Both the position numbers and the translations under genes were made by a program. Positions 1 through 7,632 of a DNA stretch of 15,285 bases are shown in pieces (the first letter of the stretch is position 1; every line of letters begins with the position of its first letter). This DNA comes from Hyphomicrobiales bacterium (lineage in GTDB: Bacteria; Pseudomonadota; Alphaproteobacteria; Rhizobiales; Aestuariivirgaceae): the NCBI GenBank assembly GCA_025362535.1, contig JANYGE010000169.1, forward strand, positions 1-15,285, given 5' to 3'. The notes below the pieces were generated by a model that was given only the letters and a program-made list of their open reading frames with translations, was not told the DNA's origin and made no database searches.

Positions 1-378
1 CAGCATTTGAAGCTAAACAAACAATCTGAGACCTTGGCCCCGGTCATCGTAACCGTGATGGATAAGGACCGCCAAGGTTACTATTGGAAGCTGGTGCAAC
101 AGCTTCGCAATGCAGGCATTCGCGCTGAAATGTATATCGGTACGTCTAATTTTCAAAAACAAATGAAATATGCCGATAAGCGTGGGAGCCCCTTGGTGAT
201 CATTCAAGGTGGTGATGAAAAAGCTGCGGGCCAAGTGACCATTAAAGATTTACGCCTCGGCGCCGAACTCGCCAGCACTATTGAAACCCGCGAAGAATAT
301 GCCAGCCAGCGTTTAGCGCAGGTGACAGTAGCTGAAATTGATATGGTTGATGCTGTGAAAAAGGCGCTTGGATTGTGA
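1..378 (+). CDS. hisS: Histidyl-tRNA synthetase, C-terminal part (5' end outside window)
   Basis: This is the 3' end of a gene whose reading frame is open from base 1, so the TTG at 7 is an internal codon and not a start. The visible part is about 125 residues and corresponds to the anticodon-binding (HGTP_anticodon) domain of class II histidyl-tRNA synthetase. It begins with PVIVTVMDKDR, continues with LRNAGIRAEMYIG and KYADKRGSPLVIIQGGDEKA, and ends with the VTIKDL strand and a C-terminal helix. The catalytic class II core lies upstream of the window. The enzyme charges tRNA-His in the cytoplasm. The next gene, hisZ, is a paralog of the synthetase core without this anticodon domain. The family call is secure from these motifs; only the missing 5' part cannot be checked. 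Confidence 0.93.
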   Translation, partial: QHLKLNKQSETLAPVIVTVMDKDRQGYYWKLVQQLRNAGIRAEMYIGTSNFQKQMKYADKRGSPLVIIQGGDEKAAGQVTIKDLRLGAELASTIETREEYASQRLAQVTVAEIDMVDAVKKALGL

Positions 379-384
379 TTGCCG

Positions 385-507
385 AAGGGACCTCATCCGC
401 CCCGTTGGGGCACCTTCTCCAGAGGAGAAGGGCAAAAATCTTGGGGCTGAGCCTAAATTCGCCCTTCTCCTTTGGAGAAGGTGGACGAAGGCCGGATGAG
501 GTCCCTT
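385..507. repeat. RIME-like composite palindrome between hisS and hisZ
   Basis: A large imperfect inverted repeat fills the hisS-hisZ gap. The outer arms 385-399 and 493-507 are a perfect 15-bp match. The inner arms 411-433 and 461-483 match at 22 of 23 positions, and the one mismatch is a G-U pair in RNA. The loop is 434-460. The segments between outer and inner arms (400-410 and 484-492) do not pair with each other; 400-410 folds alone as CCCC-GTT-GGGG. Each inner arm can also form its own small hairpin (CTTCTC...GAGAAG). The motif order CCTCATCCG, then CCTTCTCC, then GGAGAAGG resembles the RIME/palindromic intergenic elements of Rhizobiales. That family assignment is from memory; the symmetry is directly visible. 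It begins 7 bp after the hisS stop and ends 3 bp before the preferred hisZ start. Confidence 0.85.
498..501 (+). promoter_or_regulatory. Shine-Dalgarno GAGG for hisZ, inside the repeat arm
   Basis: GAGG at 498-501 lies 9 nt before the ATG at 511 and is the best ribosome-binding site for hisZ. It is part of the right outer arm of the palindrome, so it would be paired with 391-394 when the whole element folds. It supports 511 as the start over the TTG at 472 and the ATG at 496, which lie inside the repeat. Confidence 0.55.
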
Positions 508-510
508 TCT

Positions 511-1638
511 ATGGCCGGTAAATCCCCCGCTGAACGCCAAGCCCTCGAACGCCAGAACGCTGCTATCATGGCGGTGTTTGAACGCGCGGGGTTCGACCAG
601 ATTGCGCCTGATATTATTCAGCCCGCCGATATTTTTCTGGAACGTTCTGGTGAAGATATCCGCGCACGCACCTTTGTGTTCAATGATCCCGCTGGCCAAG
701 AACTCTGTTTGCGCCCAGACCTCACAGTGCCTGCCTGCCGCTATCATTTAAGCCATGCGGAAAATTCCGCAGCCGAAGCAAAATATTGTTACCTCGGCCC
801 GGCTTTTCGTTTTCCTGATGAAAAATTATCGCCACAAGAATTTAATCAAGCGGGGCTTGAATGGTTTGGTGCTGTCGATATTTCAGCAGAAGCCCGCATC
901 TTGAAACTTGCAATTTCCGCTCTTGAAGCCGCAGGGGCAACGGGGCTCAAAGTGACACTTGGTGATATCGGTCTATTCACAGCATTATTAAATGACATTG
1001 AAATGCCAGACCGTTGGCGCAGGCGTTTGCGTCACCAGTTTTGGCGGCCACAAGCATTTCAAAATCTGCTGGCAACATTTGCCGCTGGCCACAGCCAAAA
1101 GCGCACGAGCATTTCACCGATCATTGATGAGTTCAAAAATGGCGATGCCACAACCACTTGGCTTGATCAAAATAATATAGCACTTCAAGGCAACCGCACT
1201 CTGGCCGAAATTTCCTCGCGCCTTGCCGAAAAATTTGCTGACCGTTCGCAAAAACCATTGGACGGGATGAAGCGCCAGACAATCGAAAATTATTTAAACA
1301 TTGAAGGGGCTGCAACCGATGTGCCTTTGCTGCTCGAAGCCATCAGCACCACTCAGCAATACAGTGTGGCCTGCGCTTCATTTGCAAAGCGCTTGGAATT
1401 TTTTGAAGATGCGGGGCTAAATCCGCGCCGCTTTAAATTCTCTGCCAATTTTGGCCGTGAATTAGAATATTACACAGGCTTTGTTTTCCAGATCGAAGCC
1501 AACTCGGCCCATGGCCCCGTGGCCATTGCTGGGGGCGGGCGCTATGATGAGTTGCTTTCTGATTTAGGAGCGGCCCAAAAAGTTCCAGCCATCGGTTGCG
1601 CTATTCACACGGAACGCTTAGCGGCGGTGCTGGCATGA
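511..1638 (+). CDS. hisZ: ATP phosphoribosyltransferase regulatory subunit HisZ
   Basis: HisZ is the histidyl-tRNA-synthetase-like regulatory subunit that assembles with short-form HisG for the first committed step of histidine synthesis and confers feedback inhibition by histidine. The 375-residue product has the class II synthetase core: [21 protein letters not shown] near the N-terminus, [13 protein letters not shown], a motif-2-like region with FRFP at about 99-102 followed by [24 protein letters not shown] at about 315-326 and GGGRYDEL near 341. It lacks an anticodon-binding domain, which separates it from true HisS. ATG 511 is preferred because the frame extending back to TTG 472 is repeat-derived and family proteins begin close to [18 protein letters not shown] 496 is the alternative. 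Its stop overlaps the hisG start (ATGA), implying translational coupling. Confidence 0.93.
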   Translation: MAGKSPAERQALERQNAAIMAVFERAGFDQIAPDIIQPADIFLERSGEDIRARTFVFNDPAGQELCLRPDLTVPACRYHLSHAENSAAEAKYCYLGPAFRFPDEKLSPQEFNQAGLEWFGAVDISAEARILKLAISALEAAGATGLKVTLGDIGLFTALLNDIEMPDRWRRRLRHQFWRPQAFQNLLATFAAGHSQKRTSISPIIDEFKNGDATTTWLDQNNIALQGNRTLAEISSRLAEKFADRSQKPLDGMKRQTIENYLNIEGAATDVPLLLEAISTTQQYSVACASFAKRLEFFEDAGLNPRRFKFSANFGRELEYYTGFVFQIEANSAHGPVAIAGGGRYDELLSDLGAAQKVPAIGCAIHTERLAAVLA

Positions 1639-2327
1639 AACCGCTCACCCTTGCTATTCCTTCAAAGGGCCGTCTGATGGAGTCTGCTCAAGAACTTTTT
1701 GAAAAAGCCGGATATAAAATCGAACGCTTAGGCACCGACCGCGGTTACCGCGGAGCATTGGTTGGCCTCGACAATGTGGAAGTCGCATTTCTCTCAGCTT
1801 CCGAAATTGCCGCAAACCTTAAAGATGGCAAAATTGATGCTGGCATCACTGGTGAAGATTTGCTGCGTGAAGCCATTGCACCCGACAATCAAATTGCCGA
1901 TGTCGCTTTACGCCTGAATTTCGGGCCCGCCAATGTCGTGGTGGCCGTGCCTGAGTGCTGGTTAGATGTTGCAGTGATGGCTGATCTCGATGATGTCGCC
2001 GAGCAGTTTTATCAAACCCACGGGCGTCGCTTGCGCGTTGCCACAAAATATCTCGCCCTCACAAGGCGCTTCTTTGCTGAAAAAGGTGTGACTGGCTACC
2101 GTATTGTCGAAAGCCTGGGTGCCACCGAAGGCGCACCCGCAGCGGGAACCGCCGAACTCATCGTTGATATCACCACATCGGGGGCTACGCTGCTGGCCAA
2201 TGCACTTAAGATTTTGGATGATGGGCTTATTTTACAGTCTTGCGCGGTGTTGGCTGTCGCTCAACACCATAAAACCGATCCGCGCATCGTGCAAATAGTC
2301 ACATCCTTAAGTAGAATCGTTGTTTGA
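1635..2327 (+). CDS. hisG: ATP phosphoribosyltransferase, short form (HisG-S)
   Basis: HisG joins ATP and PRPP to give phosphoribosyl-ATP, the first step of histidine biosynthesis. The product is 230 residues, the length of the short form, which lacks the C-terminal regulatory ACT-like domain and needs HisZ; hisZ lies directly upstream. Recognisable segments are [14 protein letters not shown] at the N-terminus, [27 protein letters not shown], and the PRPP-binding loop region [18 protein letters not shown]. The start at 1635 gives a 4-base ATGA overlap with hisZ and fits the family N-terminus [13 protein letters not shown]; a frame extension back to 1596 would sit inside hisZ. The rest of the histidine pathway is not in the window. 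Confidence 0.95.
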   Translation: MKPLTLAIPSKGRLMESAQELFEKAGYKIERLGTDRGYRGALVGLDNVEVAFLSASEIAANLKDGKIDAGITGEDLLREAIAPDNQIADVALRLNFGPANVVVAVPECWLDVAVMADLDDVAEQFYQTHGRRLRVATKYLALTRRFFAEKGVTGYRIVESLGATEGAPAAGTAELIVDITTSGATLLANALKILDDGLILQSCAVLAVAQHHKTDPRIVQIVTSLSRIVV

Positions 2328-2430
2328 TTTTTTGTGAAAACAACAAACACTAAATTGCATTCCTCTTTAATTGGCCCTATCCCTATGCCTCCAAAGTTGC
2401 GCTGGGGGATTTTTACAAATCATACGAGCT

Positions 2431-2574
2431 AGGGTCTGGTTAGATTGAAGAGATCTATGCTTGCGCGGATAAGGTATCGCCCCCGGTCCTTTCTGCTGCA
2501 AGAGTATGGGTCTGATGTCGCCAGGTGCTCGAGCGGGGGGCCTGTGGGCAACTGCAGGCTCCTTGCTATTTTTC
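2431..2574 (+). ncRNA. Candidate small RNA ending in an intrinsic terminator (family unknown)
   Basis: A strong plus-strand terminator sits about 205 nt past the hisG stop in DNA without a reading frame, so a non-coding transcript is likely. Upstream of the terminator I find a hairpin at 2441-2445/2453-2457 and a stem 2460-2464/2498-2502 enclosing 2471-2474/2488-2491. A weak promoter-like pair (TTGCGC at 2397, 17 nt, TCATAC at 2420) would put the 5' end near 2431. I could not match it to 6S RNA, SRP RNA, tmRNA, RNase P RNA or a riboswitch that I know. Alternatives are a long hisG 3' UTR or an attenuated leader for the downstream transglycosylase gene. The 5' end is a guess; the 3' end is well defined. 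Confidence 0.4.
2532..2573 (+). terminator. Rho-independent terminator with GCAA tetraloop
   Basis: Bases 2532-2547 pair with 2552-2567 in an uninterrupted 16-bp stem closed by a GCAA tetraloop (2548-2551), followed by A and T5 (2569-2573). Five pairs are G-U wobbles with the G on the plus-strand RNA, so the stem is continuous only in a plus-strand transcript, which fixes its direction. It terminates either a small RNA or read-through from hisZG. Confidence 0.8.
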
Positions 2575-2662
2575 GCAAAGAATTTAAGTGCCATGAATTT
2601 GACGAACCTGCAGAATAGCGCTCCACTGCACCCAATTATGATTCGGACGGAGAATTTCCCTA

Positions 2663-3859
2663 ATGCGCTTTAAACTCACAGCCACTGTTGTTGCCCTTGC
2701 ACTCTCATCATCGGCAGCACTGGCCGCCAGCTGTGGCAACACGGCTCAGGGTTTTAATGGTTTCCTTGCCGCCGTTAAAAAAGAGGCCGCCGCCCAAGGC
2801 GTTTCCGCTGCGGTTCTGGCCAATCTTGATGGCTTGCAATATGACACAGGCATCATCAAGCGCGACCGGGCGCAAAATGTTTTCGCGCAAAGCTTTTTAC
2901 AATTTGCTGGCCGCATGGCATCTGATTACCGCGTCACCCATGGCCGCGAATTGATCACCAAATACAAAGATGTGTTCGACCGTGCCCAGCAACAATATGG
3001 TGTGCCAGCCCCGGTGATCACCGCCTTTTGGGCCTTGGAAACAGATTTTGGTGCCGATATTGGCAAGTCTCCCACATTACAAGCCTTGGTCACTTTGGGT
3101 TGGGATTGCCGCCGCCCGGAAAAATTCCGCCCGCAAATTATTCCAGCTTTGATGCTCATTCAAAATGGCGATCTTTCGCCAGAGGAAATGCGCGGCGCTT
3201 GGGCTGGTGAAATTGGCCAGACCCAATTTATGGCTTATGACTATAATGAAAGTGCCGTAGATTTTGATGGTGATGGCAGGCGCAATTTGCGTGATTCAAT
3301 TCCAGATGTGATCGGCTCAACCGCCAATCTCTTAAAAAAAGGCGGTTGGCAAGCAGGCCAGCCTTGGCTGCAAGAGGTTGCAGTTCCAGCCGAAATGCCT
3401 TGGGATCAGGCTGATCTTGCCATATCATTGCCGCGTGCCCAGTGGGCCAAATGGGGTGTCACCGCAGCCAATGGAAAAGCCATAAAGGCCGACAAGACAA
3501 CTGCTGCATTATTGCTGCCCATGGGCAAAGATGGCCCGGCCTTTTTGGCTTACGGCAATTTCACCAGAGCTTATTTGAAGTGGAACGAAAGCCTCGTCTA
3601 TTCAACAACAGCGGCTTATTTGGCCAGCCGTATTGCAGGTGCGCCCAAAGTGGGCCCGGGGCGTGAACCAGTCACCCCACTCGACTATAAACAAATTGTA
3701 GCATTACAAAATATTCTATCAGGTCTTGGCTATGATGTTGGAAAAGCCGATGGCAAGATTGGCGCAGGCACCAGAGCCGCAGTGAAAGCCGAGCAAATCA
3801 AAGCTGGATTGCCTGCGGATTCATATCCGACGGCGGAACTGCTCAGCGTCTTGCAATAA
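2663..3859 (+). CDS. Lytic murein transglycosylase, MltB type (GH103), with peptidoglycan-binding domain
   Basis: The 398-residue product is a secreted cell-wall enzyme that cleaves the MurNAc-GlcNAc bond of peptidoglycan with formation of 1,6-anhydro-MurNAc. A Sec signal peptide covers residues 1-21 or so, with likely cleavage after ALA; Cys24 does not sit in a good lipobox, so a soluble periplasmic protein is more likely than a lipoprotein. The MltB-type catalytic domain spans about 30-330. It contains FWALETDFG with predicted catalytic Glu126, the family signature GAWAGEIGQTQFM at about 178-190, and DFDGDGRRN near 200. Residues about 340-398 form a PG_binding_1 domain (LGYDVGKADGKIGAGTRAAV). 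ATG 2663 is preceded by a CGGAG ribosome-binding site 9-10 nt upstream. It converges on the exporter operon, with only 8 bp between stop codons. Which of the several GH103 paralogs it is cannot be told. Confidence 0.92.
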   Translation: MRFKLTATVVALALSSSAALAASCGNTAQGFNGFLAAVKKEAAAQGVSAAVLANLDGLQYDTGIIKRDRAQNVFAQSFLQFAGRMASDYRVTHGRELITKYKDVFDRAQQQYGVPAPVITAFWALETDFGADIGKSPTLQALVTLGWDCRRPEKFRPQIIPALMLIQNGDLSPEEMRGAWAGEIGQTQFMAYDYNESAVDFDGDGRRNLRDSIPDVIGSTANLLKKGGWQAGQPWLQEVAVPAEMPWDQADLAISLPRAQWAKWGVTAANGKAIKADKTTAALLLPMGKDGPAFLAYGNFTRAYLKWNESLVYSTTAAYLASRIAGAPKVGPGREPVTPLDYKQIVALQNILSGLGYDVGKADGKIGAGTRAAVKAEQIKAGLPADSYPTAELLSVLQ

Positions 3860-3867
3860 ACGATAGA

Positions 3868-5076
3868 TCATTCATGCCGCAGGGCCTCAATAGGGTCCAG
3901 CCTTGCGGCATTGCGGGCGGGGAAGAAGCCGAAGACCAAACCGATAAGACCTGAGAATCCAAACGCCATAACCACCACTTTGGGGTCTGGCGCAAAAGGA
4001 ATCGCCAGAAAAAATGAAGCAAGACCAGCAAGGCCAAATCCAAGGCAAACACCCAAAAAGCCTCCCAATAAACACAACACAACGGCCTCGACTAAAAACT
4101 GCGTAAGCACTTGCGAGGCGAGCGCCCCGATGGCCAACCTGATGCCAATCTCACGTGTGCGCTCAGTGACAGAAACCAACATGATATTCATTATGCCAAT
4201 CCCACCAACGAGAAGTGAAACCGCCGCCACAGCACCCAAGAGCCCTGTCATTAATGTGGTGGTGGCGCTCATGGTCGCGGCAATCTGCGTCATGTCGCGC
4301 ACTGAGAAGTCTTCTTGATCATTCTCACCAATATGGCGGGTTTCACGCAAGATCGCGGTGATCGAATCCTGAGCAGATTTCACCGCAGTGGGGCTATTGG
4401 CTGAAACCGAAATATTTGAAATTTTAGTGTTGCCCGCAATCCGGCGCTGAAACGTGCGCAGCGGCATAACAACAATATTATCTTGATCAGTTCCAAACGC
4501 CGATTGGCCTTTTGAACCAAGAACCCCCACCACGCTGCACGGCATAGCACCCACCCGAATGGTCTGGCCAAGTGGGTCTACATTCGGCAAGAGCGTACTC
4601 ACTATTGTAGTGCCAATCACGCACACATTGCTGGCTGCACGAACATCACTTTCGGTGAAAGATCCGCCTTGGATAAAACTCCAATCCTGAGCCACAAAGA
4701 AAGCCTGATCAGCACCTGTCACGCTTGCGTCAGTACTGGTGGCATCATAAACAATAATGGCTTGCTTACTCGCCGTCGGTGCAATTGCACGCACCAAAGC
4801 GACACCGTTACGCAGGGCCTCCACATCGCGCTCTGTAAAGCTGCGGGCTTCATTGCCGCCGGGAGCGCCGGGGCCTTGGTTTCCTGGCCGCACAATAAGC
4901 ATATTGCTGCCCAGCTTTGAAATGTCGGATGAAATTTTTTCATTCGCCCCAGAACCAATCGTGACCAAAGCAATCACCGCGGCCACGCCAATCACAATTC
5001 CAAGCAATGTGAGTATGGAGCGCAGAACATTGCGGCGCACTGAACGCAGCGCGAGCTTGAAAGACTCCCACAGCAT
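3868..5076 (-). CDS. MacB-like ABC transporter permease
   Basis: This 402-residue inner-membrane permease belongs to the MacB/FtsX class. The N-terminus MLWESFKLALRSVRRNVLRS leads into the first membrane segment (about 18-40, LTLLGIVIGVAAVIALVTIG). A large periplasmic MacB_PCD domain of about 230 residues follows. The C-terminal FtsX domain has three membrane segments, with VGGIGIMNIMLVSVTERTRE after the first of them, and the usual end PARNAARLDPIEALR. E. coli MacB fuses ATPase and permease; here they are separate genes. The ATG shares one base with the ATPase stop (TGATG), and AAGGG lies 8 nt upstream. Such permeases drive mechanotransmission of substrate through an adaptor and an outer-membrane TolC channel. 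No TolC gene is in the window and the substrate cannot be predicted. Confidence 0.93.
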   Translation of the reverse strand: MLWESFKLALRSVRRNVLRSILTLLGIVIGVAAVIALVTIGSGANEKISSDISKLGSNMLIVRPGNQGPGAPGGNEARSFTERDVEALRNGVALVRAIAPTASKQAIIVYDATSTDASVTGADQAFFVAQDWSFIQGGSFTESDVRAASNVCVIGTTIVSTLLPNVDPLGQTIRVGAMPCSVVGVLGSKGQSAFGTDQDNIVVMPLRTFQRRIAGNTKISNISVSANSPTAVKSAQDSITAILRETRHIGENDQEDFSVRDMTQIAATMSATTTLMTGLLGAVAAVSLLVGGIGIMNIMLVSVTERTREIGIRLAIGALASQVLTQFLVEAVVLCLLGGFLGVCLGFGLAGLASFFLAIPFAPDPKVVVMAFGFSGLIGLVFGFFPARNAARLDPIEALRHE

Positions 5077-5762
5077 CAGGTGCGCCCTTTTTGAAGATCG
5101 TTGGCGATATGACCATCGGCAAATTGAATGATACGGTTGGCATAATCCGCCATATCGGCTTCATGCGTCACCATAATCACCGTGATGCCGCGGTCTTTGT
5201 TCAGCTTTTGCAGCAGCCGCATAATATCGTGGCTGCGTTCAGAGTCTAAATTTCCTGTGGGTTCATCGGCAAGTAAAACCAACGGGTCACTTACGATTGC
5301 CCGCGCAATTGCCACGCGCTGTTGTTGCCCACCAGAAAGCTCGCTTGGCGTGTGGCTTTCACGCCCATGTAAGCCAACTGCTTGCATAGCGGCCAAGGCT
5401 TTTTCTTCACGCAAATTTCGCGCCATGCCGCGATAGACTAATGGCAATTCAACATTTTCCAACGCGGTGGTGCGGGCTAAAAGATTGAAGCCTTGAAACA
5501 CAAAGCCCAAATAATTTCGCCGCAGGAGGGCTCGTGCATCGCGGCTTAAGCCCGTAATATCAATGCCATTGAAGTTATAGGTGCCGCTGCTGGCTGTGTC
5601 TAAACACCCGAGAATATTCATCGTTGTCGATTTGCCAGAGCCTGAAGCCCCCATGATGGCCACAAAACTGCCCGCTGCAATATCGAGATCAAGTCCCGCG
5701 AGGGCGCGTACCTCAGCATCGCCTTCGCCATAGGTGCGGGTGACATTGCGGAGCGAGATCAC
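5076..5762 (-). CDS. ABC transporter ATP-binding protein, MacB/LolD type
   Basis: The 228-residue cytoplasmic ATPase powers the adjacent permease. All ABC motifs are intact: Walker A GASGSGKST at 38-46, Q-loop Gln90, signature LSGGQ at 142-146, Walker B LVLLADEP at 161-168 with catalytic Glu167, and the H-loop histidine at 200 (MVTHE). The segment ADEPTGNLDS is typical of the LolD/MacB/FtsE group. The start codon is GTG at 5762-5760, giving a 4-base GTGA overlap with the adaptor stop; GGAAG lies 6 nt upstream. Gene order adaptor-ATPase-permease with overlaps at both junctions shows a single operon and a stoichiometric complex. LolD is an alternative by sequence alone, but the adaptor gene and the MacB-type permease argue for a MacAB-like exporter. 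Confidence 0.94.
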   Translation of the reverse strand: MISLRNVTRTYGEGDAEVRALAGLDLDIAAGSFVAIMGASGSGKSTTMNILGCLDTASSGTYNFNGIDITGLSRDARALLRRNYLGFVFQGFNLLARTTALENVELPLVYRGMARNLREEKALAAMQAVGLHGRESHTPSELSGGQQQRVAIARAIVSDPLVLLADEPTGNLDSERSHDIMRLLQKLNKDRGITVIMVTHEADMADYANRIIQFADGHIANDLQKGRT

Positions 5763-7039
5763 TGCGCACTTCCACCCGCTGAAACAATCACAGCATCACC
5801 GACTTGAAGTTCACCACTGGTTACAGCCGTTTGCTTGCCATCGCTGAGACCAGTTCTAATTTTAATTTCTGCCGGCGCACCATTGCGCAACACCCAAAGG
5901 CTGCGCGAACCATCACCAGCGGTAACGGCTTTTACAGTCCTATCAGAACGTGGAAAACGCGGCATAAAAAGTTGCGTGATTGAAAATCCACTGCTCTGTT
6001 TTTGCACAGAGGGAACATAGCGCAAGGTCTCATTGGGAACCACCAATGCGCCTTTTACTTCACTCACCACAATGCGGGCTGTGGTGGTCATGCCGGGGCG
6101 CAACGCCAAATCGTCATTGGGGGCGGCAAGAATGGTCTTATAGGTTACCACACCATCAGTTTTATCTGGTGAGAATGAAATCACGCCCACCTCGGCTTTA
6201 AAGTCGCGGCCACGAAAGGCATCAACCCCAAAGCTGGCCTTCTGCCCCTGTTTGACTTGCCCAATATCAGCCTCATCAACAGCGGCTTCAATCTGGATAT
6301 GGGCAAGATCATCGGCCAATGTGAATAAAACAGGCGCTTGCAACGAGGCTGCAACGGTCTGGCCGGGCTTTGCACTTGTCTTTAAAACAATGCCATCAAT
6401 CGGCGAAAGAATTTTTGATTTAGCAAGATCGGCTTCCACAATGGAGAGATCAGCATTCGCCGATAGAATATCAGCTTCTGCGACTGATATGGCGGCACCC
6501 GATCGTGCTTCAGCGGCGATTGCAGATTCGAGATCTTGATCGGTAGAAAGACCAGAGAGGCGTAAACGCTTTTGCCGAGACTGAGCGAGAGCCGTTTGCG
6601 TCGCGGTTGATTTTGCATCCTCAAGACGCGCTTTTGCGGCTGCCAATTGTGCCGCTGCCCGGTCACGCTGCGCTGTGAGACGCACCACATCTAAAGTGGC
6701 AAGCACATCCCCTTTTTTAACAATACTATTATCGGAGACTTCAACAGTTTTTACCGTGCCGGAAAGCTCACTGCCCACATCCACCTGGGTTGTAGGTTGC
6801 ACTGTGCCTGTCGCTGTAATGGTTACAACCAAATCTGTGATGGCAGCAGGCACCGTGACGTAAGTCACTTTCTGCGTGGATTGCGAAGAGGTAAAATACC
6901 AATAACCCGCAGAGCTCAGAACCAACGTCACTAGCATAAGCCAAAGCACACGCTTCAACGCTCGGCTGGATTTAGCCTTTGGGCTGATACCAAGTGCGGC
7001 TTCTATATCTTCAGGTGTGGGTAAAGTGTGTTGGTTCAT
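5759..7039 (-). CDS. MacA-like periplasmic adaptor (HlyD/RND membrane fusion family)
   Basis: The 426-residue product is the membrane fusion component of the exporter. A cytoplasmic N-terminus of about 30 residues precedes a membrane anchor at 31-49 (VLWLMLVTLVLSSAGYWYF). Then comes the barrel-sandwich half ATGTVQPTTQVDVGSELSGT, with IVKKGDVLATLD near 106-117. An alanine-rich alpha-hairpin covers about 120-205 with many AQR, AAK and AEA repeats, suited to coiled-coil contact with a TolC-type channel. The second sandwich half SPIDGIVLKTSAKPGQTV and the beta-barrel and membrane-proximal domains follow. It is first in the minus-strand operon. The ATG is at 7039-7037; no strong ribosome-binding site is visible before it, so the exact start is less certain than the identity. 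Confidence 0.92.
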   Translation of the reverse strand: MNQHTLPTPEDIEAALGISPKAKSSRALKRVLWLMLVTLVLSSAGYWYFTSSQSTQKVTYVTVPAAITDLVVTITATGTVQPTTQVDVGSELSGTVKTVEVSDNSIVKKGDVLATLDVVRLTAQRDRAAAQLAAAKARLEDAKSTATQTALAQSRQKRLRLSGLSTDQDLESAIAAEARSGAAISVAEADILSANADLSIVEADLAKSKILSPIDGIVLKTSAKPGQTVAASLQAPVLFTLADDLAHIQIEAAVDEADIGQVKQGQKASFGVDAFRGRDFKAEVGVISFSPDKTDGVVTYKTILAAPNDDLALRPGMTTTARIVVSEVKGALVVPNETLRYVPSVQKQSSGFSITQLFMPRFPRSDRTVKAVTAGDGSRSLWVLRNGAPAEIKIRTGLSDGKQTAVTSGELQVGDAVIVSAGGSAQ

Positions 7040-7236
7040 GGCAATTTCATTAATATGGTAGTTAGACGGCCAATTGCCAGAATTCCGTCGGACGAAAAAA
7101 TTAATCTATGTTTATTTGACCACCGAGGCCAGCCTTGGCGCGGCTCCGCCAAAAAGAAATGCGCCCATTAAGGCATGAGAGTGTGTATTCTTATCAGTAT
7201 GTTGCCATAAGAATTGAAGGTGAGCCAGAAGCGACA

Positions 7237-7590
7237 ATGAATCCACAAACGTTCAATAGATATTGTGCGTCTCTTCCTCATTCCACTTATGTGGTGCAAT
7301 GGGGAGGGGCTCACGTGTGGAAAATCGGCGGCAAGGTTTTTGCGATTGGCGGCTGGCTTGATGGGGACGTTCTCGGTGTCACGTTCAAATGTTCGCCACT
7401 GAGCTTTCAATTGCTGAAGGAGCAAGAAGGCTGCCGCCCAGCCCCTTATCTTGCCTCGCGCGGCTTGAAGTGGATACAGAGAACTTCCGCTGCAACAATG
7501 GATGACAAAAGCCTTAAGATCTACCTCAAGGAAAGCTATCGGCTTGTGCTTTCCGGCCTTTCTAAAAAACGCCAGTTGGAGCTGCAATAG
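7237..7590 (+). CDS. MmcQ/YjbR family protein
   Basis: The 117-residue product fits the MmcQ/YjbR family in length and in its main blocks: MNPQTFNRYCASLPHSTYVVQWGG at the start, VWKIGGKVFAIGG in the first third, VTFKCSPLSFQLL in the middle, and a C-terminal YLKESYRLVLSGLSKKRQ helix. The family has a CyaY-like or double-wing fold and is often annotated as DNA-binding, but its function is not established. The ATG at 7237 is preferred because the frame upstream of it encodes residues not found in the family; a purine-rich stretch (AGAAG) lies about 6 nt before it. It is divergent from the exporter operon and separated from the downstream LysE gene by 42 bp. Confidence 0.82.
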   Translation: MNPQTFNRYCASLPHSTYVVQWGGAHVWKIGGKVFAIGGWLDGDVLGVTFKCSPLSFQLLKEQEGCRPAPYLASRGLKWIQRTSAATMDDKSLKIYLKESYRLVLSGLSKKRQLELQ

Positions 7591-7632
7591 ACTGCTGACA
7601 TATTGTTGCCAGCGGCTGTGTTACTAACCGCC

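Larger units (their letters stand above)
2328..2662. other. 335-bp intergenic region with structured RNA signals
   Basis: I see no convincing gene in this gap: the short antisense frames here match nothing recognisable. It contains a weak hairpin right after hisG (2319-2325 with 2338-2344, without a T-run), a possible promoter-like pair TTGCGC (2397-2402) and TCATAC (2420-2425) with a 17-nt spacer, a foldable segment at about 2431-2531, and a strong intrinsic terminator at 2532-2573. The last 85 bases lead to the lytic transglycosylase gene and hold its ribosome-binding site. Confidence 0.7.

Noticed and set aside
313..747. 144-codon minus-strand frame across hisS, the repeat and hisZ
   Set aside because: It is antisense to two clear genes and its middle is the palindrome; no family features.
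2319..2344. Hairpin GTTGTTT...AAACAAC at the end of hisG as a terminator
   Set aside because: The stem is AT-rich with a 12-nt loop and no T-run follows; the strong terminator at 2532-2573 is the better candidate.
2429..2635. Short minus-strand reading frames in the hisG to transglycosylase gap
   Set aside because: They match no recognisable family, overlap each other in different frames and run through the plus-strand terminator stem.
3911..4318. 135-codon plus-strand frame antisense to the permease gene
   Set aside because: Low-complexity K/P/T/N-rich translation typical of an antisense shadow of a membrane protein gene.
7135..7152. TTGGCG-N6-CGCCAA palindrome between the exporter and YjbR genes
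   Set aside because: Six-bp arms without a T-run or promoter context; it also lies inside a dubious upstream extension of the YjbR frame, so no function can be supported.
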